Origin: Nitrososphaeraceae archaeon
Lineage (GTDB): Archaea > Thermoproteota > Nitrososphaeria > Nitrososphaerales > Nitrososphaeraceae
DNA: 33,943 nt
NCBI GenBank assembly: GCA_025923455.1
Contig: JAICFW010000161.1
Coordinates: 1-33,943 of the forward strand
Direction: 5' to 3'
Both the position numbers and the translations under genes were made by a program. Under the pieces are notes generated by a model. That model did not search any database. It was not told where the DNA came from and saw only the letters and a list, made by a program, of their open reading frames with translations. Below, one piece after another: positions 26,659 to 33,943 of this stretch (positions are counted from its first letter, which is position 1; every line of letters starts with the position of its first letter).

Positions 26659-27477
26659 TTATCGCGTATTCATAGTTTCCAATTCATTGGATGGAATTCC
26701 TTTCTTGTTGAAAAATGAGTTGAACGCCTCCTCAACTGATAAGCCATCGTGGACTATGGATCTAACTGCCTGAATCATTTCTACTGGCTGATCGGATTGC
26801 CAAATATTTCTACCCATATCAACGCCTGAGGCTCCATCTCTTATAGCATTAAAAGTTAGATTGAGAGCATCTTTTTCTGGTAACTTTTTACCTCCAGCAA
26901 TAATGACTGGAACAGGACATCCTTGTACTACTTCCTCAAAATTTTCACAGTAATAGGTCTTTACCAGATGTGCTCCTAACTCAGCAGCAATTCTGCAGGC
27001 CAGTCCGAGATATCTGGAATCTCTAGCCATTTCTTTTCCAACGGCAGTAACTGCCAATACTGGAATTCCAAATTTTTCACCTTGATCTACCAGTTTAGAT
27101 AGATTGTTTAGAGTTTGATGTTCATATTTACTGCCTACAAAGATGGATATGGCCAGACATGCGGCATTGAGTCTTATCGCTTCTTCAATGGATGTAGTTA
27201 TCGTTTCCTTGGAAAGATCTTCACCTAGAATGCTACTGCCTCCCGAAACACGTAAAACTATAGGAACATTGGATTCAGGAGCTACACATCGCCTTAGAAC
27301 CCCTCTGGTGAGCATTAAAGAATCAGCATATCTTAAAAGTGGCTTAATAGTCTTTTCTGGATTTTCCAGCCTTTCTGTAGGGCCTAAAAAATATCCATGA
27401 TCTACCGCTAACATGACACCTTTTCCGTTTTGCTGGTTAATTATACCTGATAAGCGATTTTTTAAACCCCAATCCAT
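26659..27477 (-). CDS. Class I aldolase/thiolase, LsrF-like (DeoC/LsrF family)
   Basis: MLAVDHGYFLGPTERLENP; MLTRGVLR; GKEMARDSRYLGLACRIAAELGAHLVKTYY; CPVPVIIAGGKKLPEKDAL; GASGVDMGRNIWQSDQPVEMIQAV. Confidence 0.87.
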   Translation of the reverse strand: MDWGLKNRLSGIINQQNGKGVMLAVDHGYFLGPTERLENPEKTIKPLLRYADSLMLTRGVLRRCVAPESNVPIVLRVSGGSSILGEDLSKETITTSIEEAIRLNAACLAISIFVGSKYEHQTLNNLSKLVDQGEKFGIPVLAVTAVGKEMARDSRYLGLACRIAAELGAHLVKTYYCENFEEVVQGCPVPVIIAGGKKLPEKDALNLTFNAIRDGASGVDMGRNIWQSDQPVEMIQAVRSIVHDGLSVEEAFNSFFNKKGIPSNELETMNTR

Positions 27478-27515
27478 AATAGATAATCGGATTATACAAG
27501 TTATTTATGTTTTGA

Positions 27516-28547
27516 TCAGCAGAAAGATGTTACTATCAGAACTTTCATGGCATCTGAACCCTCGTGAGCACACTTGAAAGCAATACGAGATTCTCTTATT
27601 TGAAAACGATGTGTTACAAGTGGCAAAAGATCTATTGATTTGTCTGCCATTAATGATATGGCCTGATTCGTTTCTATTTCTGAAGCACCGTAGCTTGGTA
27701 TGATTATTTGTTCATTTGAATAAAGCAAGTTTAGATCTATGGCAAACTTTGAGCCAACTGAAGGAACACCAAAAAGAAGTATTTTTCCACCTCTTCGTGT
27801 TATTTCGAGCGAACTTTCGAACGCCTTGATGCTACCGGTTGCCAATATTGTAGCATCAACTCCCAATCCTTCGGTGCAGTTATTGACAACGTCGTTTAAG
27901 TTTTGAGTATTCAAGTTCACTGTAGTAACACCATAATTTTCGACAAATTTTAATCTAAAATCGTTCACGTCAGAAACCACAATGTTGTTAGCTCCCCACA
28001 ATTTGGCCAGTAAGGCATGCATCACGCCAGTTGGTCCTGAGCCTAAAATCGCCACATTATCTCCATGCTTTATTGAGATTTTATTTAGACCTCGTATGCA
28101 GCATGCAAATGGCTCAATAAGAGCTGCCTCATCATACGACATCGATTCCGGTAGCTTCAAGACGCCTCCATGCTCAATATTCCATTTTGGAACGATAAAT
28201 TGCTCCGATAACCCGCATGGATCAATGTTACTGGTTTGATAGTTGTTACACATTGTATAATTGCCCTGTAAACAATACCTGCATGAATAGCAACTTACAT
28301 GATGATGAACAAAGACCCTGTCTCCTTCCTTGAATTTTTTTAGATTTTTACCAACTTTAATAACAACACCTGCAGGCTCATGTCCTACTCGCAAGGACTG
28401 CATTCCGTAATTTCCATATACCTTTTCTAAATCAGATCCACATATCCCACATGATTGCATTCTTATCAACATTTCGTCATCATTTACGTTAGGTAATTCT
28501 GTCTCCACCAATGTTACTTTATTATCAACAACTTTTACGGTTAGCAT
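27516..28547 (-). CDS. Zinc-dependent medium-chain alcohol/sorbitol/threonine dehydrogenase-like
   Basis: GICGSDLEKVYG; GHEPAGVVIKVG; C-rich lobe CYSCRYCLQGNYTMCNN; AILGSGPTGVMHALLAKLWGA. Likely start ATG 28547 (MLTVKVVDNK), not 28673. Confidence 0.92.
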   Translation of the reverse strand: MLTVKVVDNKVTLVETELPNVNDDEMLIRMQSCGICGSDLEKVYGNYGMQSLRVGHEPAGVVIKVGKNLKKFKEGDRVFVHHHVSCYSCRYCLQGNYTMCNNYQTSNIDPCGLSEQFIVPKWNIEHGGVLKLPESMSYDEAALIEPFACCIRGLNKISIKHGDNVAILGSGPTGVMHALLAKLWGANNIVVSDVNDFRLKFVENYGVTTVNLNTQNLNDVVNNCTEGLGVDATILATGSIKAFESSLEITRRGGKILLFGVPSVGSKFAIDLNLLYSNEQIIIPSYGASEIETNQAISLMADKSIDLLPLVTHRFQIRESRIAFKCAHEGSDAMKVLIVTSFC

Positions 28548-28666
28548 TTGATATCCACTTTCATGACATATCTTAATTAAAATATTATATAATTTACTCC
28601 AATGTCGCCTAATTTCAATCCAAAATCGATAAGTTATTAATTCGGAATCAGTTATTTTGGAGTAAT

Positions 28667-29065
28667 TTGACATTTAGAAGAGTCGGCGCAGTGATTTTGC
28701 TGGTTAGTGACATGGAGAAATCAATGAAGTTTTATCGTGATGTACTTGAATTACCAGTAAAAAATACTTCTCCTGAATGGGTGGAATTCTTTTCCAGTGG
28801 AACCGTAGTTGCATTGCATCCCTCTAGAAATAAGATAAGAACAAAAAATTCTGGAGTTTTGGTAGGCTTTATGGTAAGTAATCTGGAATCAGTAGCCCAA
28901 AAGCTGAAAGACAAGAAAGTAGAATTTTTCAAGGAGCCAAAAGAAGAGTCCTTTGGCAAGCATGCTATTATCGTAGACCCCGATGGTCATTTGATTTCAA
29001 TCGCAGAAATGAGCCCCAAGAGCTCTGAAGGCTTCGATTTGATAGGATTGATTGGGGCAGAATAA
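28667..29065 (+). CDS. Glyoxalase/VOC-superfamily protein
   Basis: GAVILLVSDMEKSMKFYRDVLELPVKN; HAIIVDPDGHLISIAE; TTG start. Confidence 0.9.
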   Translation: MTFRRVGAVILLVSDMEKSMKFYRDVLELPVKNTSPEWVEFFSSGTVVALHPSRNKIRTKNSGVLVGFMVSNLESVAQKLKDKKVEFFKEPKEESFGKHAIIVDPDGHLISIAEMSPKSSEGFDLIGLIGAE

Positions 29066-29076
29066 CCCTGTAACAA

Positions 29077-29823
29077 TCAATATTCAAATTTTCTTTCCAA
29101 GATATTTCCATGTATTAGAAAATTATTGAATAGATTCTCTTCAGTTTTGGAGGCAAATACTACATAGACATTATCATTTTTGTAAAGAATTATCAATAAT
29201 TGAACTTTCTCTGTCTGATCATCAAATGTAAGAGTCCCTGTCCCCTTTATTTTTAGTATCTGATTTGATGCCTGGTATGTTATATTATCACCTGTGGAAG
29301 TAACGAGTTTGATATCATATATTTTGGTGATATTATTCAACGTATTATTCAAGAGTATTTGGCCTGTGAAATTTGAAAATTCATCTCCTCTAATTGATAG
29401 ATTCCATTCTCCTCCTAATTCATAATAGTTCTTTAATCCAAGATCTTTACCATTTTGGGTATCTGCAATCGATGAATTCTCCAAAATGTTTACTATCATT
29501 CTTGTAAGTGTGTCAACAGGATTACTCAGGGAAATAAGATCATCTATGGTGGAGATTGTATTATTATTTGTAACAAAAACAGATGTATTTGCCTTTGAGC
29601 TTGACATATTTGCCAGTCCAAGCGAATTTGAAGTATTTCCGAGGTCAGCCAAACTAGTTGCATTATTAAATACGCCGTTAAATGTTAGATCAGAATTTTG
29701 AGGAAAAAAGTTGACAGTTACTGATTCATATCGGTAAAGAAAAAAGGCAACAGAAATTATCGACATAGCCACAATTGTCAATAGGAAGAGGCTCTTGAAA
29801 CTAGTCTTATTGGCAAATATCAT
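29077..29823 (-). CDS. Membrane-anchored extracytoplasmic hypothetical protein
   Basis: Single N-terminal hydrophobic helix (LFLLTIVAMSIISVAFFLYRY) followed by a polar Asn/Ser/Thr-rich domain. Confidence 0.65.
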   Translation of the reverse strand: MIFANKTSFKSLFLLTIVAMSIISVAFFLYRYESVTVNFFPQNSDLTFNGVFNNATSLADLGNTSNSLGLANMSSSKANTSVFVTNNNTISTIDDLISLSNPVDTLTRMIVNILENSSIADTQNGKDLGLKNYYELGGEWNLSIRGDEFSNFTGQILLNNTLNNITKIYDIKLVTSTGDNITYQASNQILKIKGTGTLTFDDQTEKVQLLIILYKNDNVYVVFASKTEENLFNNFLIHGNILERKFEY

Positions 29824-29864
29824 GACTATTTAATTGATACTGGTTTAGTAACGAACAATTAAGG

Positions 29865-31541
29865 CTATTTGAATTGAGGCATGGTTACAGCTCCTTCTGA
29901 CGCAGATCGTGCAAGAAGCATATATTTTGCCAATACTCCCTCCTTATATTTTGACTTTAGAGGCTTCCACGATTTTCTTCGCTTATTCATCTCAATTTGA
30001 CTAATATTCAAATCAATTTTCCCTTTGTCAAGGTTAATACTGATCTTGTCGCCTTTTTTTACTAATGCTATTGGTCCGCCGACCATTGCTTCAGGAGAGA
30101 CATGACCGATCATAAAACCTCTTGTTGCACCAGAAAATCTTCCATCCGTAATCATTGCAACCTCGGTACCAAGGCCTTGTCCGACCAGTGCAGCCGTTAC
30201 TGCTAGCATTTCTCTCATCCCAGGGCCTCCCTTGGGACCTTCATATCGGATGATTATTACATCTCCCTTCCGTATTTTCTGCTTTGATATTGCGTCAAAA
30301 GCATCCTCCTCTGAATCAAAGACTTTTGCAATTCCTTCAAATTTTGTTCTCTGCAAACCTGCTATTTTTATCACAGCACCTTCCGGCGCTAGACTACCAT
30401 TTAAAATCTTGAGGGTACCCTCATGATGTAAAGGTTTTTCACATGAATATATCACGGGTTCAGAATTGTTTGTCGCTATTCCTTCGAGATTTTGTTTCAT
30501 TGTTTTTCCCGTCACAGTCATTGTATCACCATTCAATAGTCCCTTTTTGAGTAAACTTTTTAGTATTACTGGAACTCCTCCTACTTTGTCCAAATCAACC
30601 ATTACATACATACCGCCTGGTCTTGTATCTGCAAGATGAGGAGTTGCCTTTCTGATTCTTTCAAAATCCTTTAAATCGAGATGTACGCCGATCTCCTTAG
30701 ATATTGCAAGCAGATGTAATACGGCATTAGTTGAACCGCCTATGGCGTTGGCAATTGCTATCGCGTTTTCAAATGCTTCAAAAGTTAGAATATCCCTAGG
30801 TCGTATGTTACTGTCCAATAGGCTAAAAATTTGCTTTCCAGTGTCATAGCATATTTGGTTTCTTTTTTCGCTCAATGCAGGAGGAGATGCGCTTCCTGGC
30901 AATGCAATTCCAATAGCTTCACTAATGCAAGCCATAGTGTTTGCTGTATACATGCCTCCACATGATCCAGCAGAAGGACATGCAACATTTTCCAATTCCT
31001 TTAGATCTTCAATCTTTATCTTTCCTGCTTCAAATGAGCCGACCGCCTCATAGACATCTTGGATGGTTACTTGTTTTCCATTCCAATTTCCGGGCAGTAT
31101 TGTCCCACCGTATACAAAAATCGAAGGAACATTAAGCCTTGCCATTGCCATAATGGTTCCTGGGAGACTCTTATCACATCCAGAGATCCCGACTAAAGCG
31201 TCATATCTGTGGGCTCGCATCATTATTTCAATTGAATCAGCAATAACTTCACGACTTACTAGAGATGCCTTCATACCTTCATGCCCCATTGCAATACCAT
31301 CTGAAACAGAAACGGCGGTAAACTCTCTAGGTGTGCAACCAGAATCCCTTACACCGCACTTTGAGTGCTGCGCCAAATCACCTAAATGGATATTGCATGG
31401 TGTTGCCTCATTGCAGGTAGATGAAACACCTACAATAGGCTTTGATAAATCATCATCATTTAGGCCCATCGCCTTATACATTGCTCTGTGAGGAGCTCTA
31501 GCTGGACCACTGACTACAGTTCTACTAATAAGTTCCATCAC
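29865..31541 (-). CDS. ilvD: Dihydroxy-acid dehydratase
   Basis: [80 protein letters not shown]. Confidence 0.97.
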   Translation of the reverse strand: MMELISRTVVSGPARAPHRAMYKAMGLNDDDLSKPIVGVSSTCNEATPCNIHLGDLAQHSKCGVRDSGCTPREFTAVSVSDGIAMGHEGMKASLVSREVIADSIEIMMRAHRYDALVGISGCDKSLPGTIMAMARLNVPSIFVYGGTILPGNWNGKQVTIQDVYEAVGSFEAGKIKIEDLKELENVACPSAGSCGGMYTANTMACISEAIGIALPGSASPPALSEKRNQICYDTGKQIFSLLDSNIRPRDILTFEAFENAIAIANAIGGSTNAVLHLLAISKEIGVHLDLKDFERIRKATPHLADTRPGGMYVMVDLDKVGGVPVILKSLLKKGLLNGDTMTVTGKTMKQNLEGIATNNSEPVIYSCEKPLHHEGTLKILNGSLAPEGAVIKIAGLQRTKFEGIAKVFDSEEDAFDAISKQKIRKGDVIIIRYEGPKGGPGMREMLAVTAALVGQGLGTEVAMITDGRFSGATRGFMIGHVSPEAMVGGPIALVKKGDKISINLDKGKIDLNISQIEMNKRRKSWKPLKSKYKEGVLAKYMLLARSASEGAVTMPQFK

Positions 31542-31610
31542 TGAAATTAAGATTAAAGCGTATTTTAAGATAACATTGATCCTAAATTAAGTATCATAAC
31601 GAAGATCAAA

Positions 31611-31799
31611 TTATTCTATGAGTGCAAAAATCTTTACGTTGTCTATACCTTCTATTTTGAACAAAGTCTCACACATTCCACATTCTGCATTGTTATTAGC
31701 AATATCTACCGCTGGGATATCTTCATTTTTATAATCACATTTAGGACAGGTGAATGTGAAATTCAAATTGAACTCGGTGATCTCGATCGTTTCAGCCAT
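31611..31799 (-). CDS. Small zinc-ribbon protein
   Basis: 62 aa with CPKC...CGMC. Confidence 0.65.
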   Translation of the reverse strand: MAETIEITEFNLNFTFTCPKCDYKNEDIPAVDIANNNAECGMCETLFKIEGIDNVKIFALIE

Positions 31800-31889
31800 T
31801 TATAGTTAGAAAAAAATTTGACCTATTTAAAAGTCACGTAAACAAAATAACGACAAAAACATAAATCAGTAAAAGATGTGGATTAACTA

Positions 31890-32336
31890 TTGAAGTCAGA
31901 GACAAGATGCATATTCTGCTCCATAATCAAGGATGAATTGAGCGCTGTCAAAATATTTGAGGATCATGCTTTTGTGGCGTTCATGGACAAATATCCTATA
32001 AACAAAGGTCATACCCTGGTGCTCCCAAAGAATCATCATGAGAGCATTTTTACTATGGGTGATGATGAAGTAGGAAAACTATTTTCGACAGTTTCATTCC
32101 TGGCAAAAGGCATAGTGAAAGCACTTGATGCAAAGGGCTTAAATATTGGACAAAATAACGGCAGGGCAGCCAACCAAATAGTCCCTCACGTCCATGTGCA
32201 CATTATACCAAGATACAGTTATGACTCCTCAAATGGAAGATGGCCTTCAAGAAATTTGATTTCGGATGAAGAATTAGAAAAAATAGCTGAAAAGATAAGA
32301 TCATTTTTGACAGTTGAAGGAATTAGAGCTAACTAG
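31890..32336 (+). CDS. HIT-family nucleotide-binding protein
   Basis: CIFCSIIKDE; NKGHTLVLPKNHHES; HVHVHIIPRY; TTG start. Confidence 0.95.
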   Translation: MKSETRCIFCSIIKDELSAVKIFEDHAFVAFMDKYPINKGHTLVLPKNHHESIFTMGDDEVGKLFSTVSFLAKGIVKALDAKGLNIGQNNGRAANQIVPHVHVHIIPRYSYDSSNGRWPSRNLISDEELEKIAEKIRSFLTVEGIRAN

Positions 32337-32351
32337 TCGTACATTTAGATA

Positions 32352-33629
32352 TTAATGCGAGGGTTTGAAACGTAGGATAGCACCAATTTTACCTAAACTT
32401 CCCAGCTGTGCACCCTCCTCTGTCTTTGATGATATTACTTCCATCTTGGTTCCAATGTTAGCTGATAATTCTTCAAGCAGATCAACTATATCTTGTTCTG
32501 CAATTTCCCTATCTTGGCTCCCGCATTTGGAACACGATTTTGAAACTTCCTCTTGCTTTACAGCTATTAGATTAACTCTATCGACATATTTTTCCTCAGT
32601 ATTTCCGCATTTATTGCACTTTGTCTCTAAATGCACGTATGGTATCTCATCCGTTACTATCAAAGTATCGACAATCCCGCTTTTTAGCATTTTTAAAACG
32701 TCATAGATACCATACACTGCCAAACCTTCGTCAGAATACACCTGACTCATGAACTTCTTTACCAACTTCTTCTCTTCAAGTAACCTGTAATCCGAAATTA
32801 TTCCTTGTTCGTTAACCTTTTCCAATATTTCTCTAACTCCTTCACTTCCCGAGTAAGAGCTATCAAGAGTGGCAAGTACGTTATTTTGGAGTCGATAATC
32901 AAGATATTCTTCTTTCAAAAAGTTCTCCTTGGTTGGACCTGGTCCTCCAACAATTAACCCTGCTATTTTGTTTTCATTAATAAAGATCTTTTGCGCGTGT
33001 TCTGCAATTCTATGAAAATACTCATTTAGCTCATTTTCCCTCAGTCTTTCAAATCTTCTTGCTGATTGGCCTCCTTGTCGATGTTTTCCAGCAACTCCTG
33101 ATGTTAAAGTGTCAATCACTTCCCATCTATCCCCTGTAAGTATGCCTAATCCTGCTTCCTGACTATCAATAGCCAGTAGTCCTATTACTTTCTCATCCCT
33201 CAGCATATCTTTGATATGATCCGTCCAAAAATGATCATCACACCTGTACAGATTAATCTGGATAGGTTTAGGTGGCAAAACTGAATAAAGCTCTATTTTT
33301 TCATTGCCTATTCCCTTATTGTTAGGGATGGCTCCGCAGAAAATAGCAAGACCGTTTTCTGGGGTTTCCTTGTATAATTTTAGATGCTCGACTGTTTTAC
33401 TCAGCGCATCTTGAACATGAGTCCTTGTTAAATCTGATTTGATATTGGATGCTGTACCTGATTCATTCCTAAGCTGCCCTACAATCTCAAAAATTGGTTT
33501 TCGTGGAGGGACGTAAACGGTAACTAATTCTGTTCCATGACCAGTAATATTTGACAGTTGGTTTAACATCTTGGTAAGTTTGTATCTCTTCACAGAATCC
33601 CACTTTTTCTTGTGGGTGTCTTGACTCAT
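32352..33629 (-). CDS. prf1: Archaeal peptide chain release factor aRF1
   Basis: LVTVYVPP; NIKSDLTRTHVQDAL; GGPGPTKENFLKEEYLDYRL; HRQGGQSARRFERLRE (GGQ motif). Confidence 0.97.
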   Translation of the reverse strand: MSQDTHKKKWDSVKRYKLTKMLNQLSNITGHGTELVTVYVPPRKPIFEIVGQLRNESGTASNIKSDLTRTHVQDALSKTVEHLKLYKETPENGLAIFCGAIPNNKGIGNEKIELYSVLPPKPIQINLYRCDDHFWTDHIKDMLRDEKVIGLLAIDSQEAGLGILTGDRWEVIDTLTSGVAGKHRQGGQSARRFERLRENELNEYFHRIAEHAQKIFINENKIAGLIVGGPGPTKENFLKEEYLDYRLQNNVLATLDSSYSGSEGVREILEKVNEQGIISDYRLLEEKKLVKKFMSQVYSDEGLAVYGIYDVLKMLKSGIVDTLIVTDEIPYVHLETKCNKCGNTEEKYVDRVNLIAVKQEEVSKSCSKCGSQDREIAEQDIVDLLEELSANIGTKMEVISSKTEEGAQLGSLGKIGAILRFKPSH

Positions 33630-33751
33630 TTCTAATAATATGTCATTTTCAGGTCAATATAATATAATGTTAAGCCAATCTTCGCCATGCCGGCTTTCTT
33701 GATGATGTACTATTACTATAAAAATATGAAAACGGAATAAATAATCTGTAA

Positions 33752-33943
33752 ATGCTTCCCAGGATTGATTATATTAAGCAAGGTAGGATGAGATTGGGAT
33801 TAACCCAACGTGAATTGGCAACTCTATCTGGAATCAGCACATCAATGATAAATCAAATTGAATCAGGACGATGTAAACCTAGTTATGATACAGCCAAGCG
33901 AATATTTGAAGTACTCAGTTCTCAAGAGGGAAAAACCTCATTA
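33752..33943 (+). CDS. XRE/Cro-type HTH transcriptional regulator (3'-truncated by window end)
   Basis: Hand translation: MLPRIDYIKQGRMRLGLTQRELATLSGISTSMINQIESGRCKPSYDTAKRIFEVLSSQEGKTSL... Confidence 0.88.
   Translation, partial: MLPRIDYIKQGRMRLGLTQRELATLSGISTSMINQIESGRCKPSYDTAKRIFEVLSSQEGKTSL

Noticed and set aside
31063-31491. 142-aa plus-strand ORF (and 30232..30426, 30941..31135)
   Set aside because: Antisense to ilvD; shadow ORFs.
1-33943. CRISPR array, toxin-antitoxin, retron or defence island
   Set aside because: No regularly spaced repeats, no cas or defence-type genes seen; gene content is mainly core metabolism and translation.

Overview
The window is an archaeal chromosomal segment. 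Gene content and gene neighbourhoods (aRF1, proteasome alpha, Nop5/fibrillarin, archaeal S10/spc-type ribosomal operon with S4e and RNase P Rpp29, DUF371, F420-type LLM oxidoreductase) look thaumarchaeal/Nitrososphaeria-like; that taxonomic assignment is inference. Most of it is conserved core genome: a long minus-strand ribosomal protein operon (L3 to L6, about 6.7-14.5 kb), an RNA-processing neighbourhood (Trm1, RNase HII, fibrillarin, Nop5) and metabolic genes (BioA, PurC, UbiD-family, IlvD, MTHFR-like). I saw no CRISPR array, classical defence island or complete transposon. The strongest items are: (1) a tRNA-Asn(GUU) with a 28-nt intron at a non-canonical site between the D arm and anticodon arm, with a well-formed bulge-helix-bulge and an intron hairpin that resembles the anticodon arm; (2) a 24-nt perfect direct repeat with dyad symmetry flanking that tRNA; (3) an RNase HII gene with no ATG/GTG/TTG start upstream of its catalytic motif; (4) a translationally coupled NTase / F420-type oxidoreductase / thiolase / DUF35 operon; (5) an LsrF-like thiolase beside a Zn-dehydrogenase; (6) small genes missed by the ORF track (S14, a 41-aa C2H2 zinc finger, a possible 34-aa micro-ORF); and (7) no L2 gene at its usual place in the ribosomal operon.
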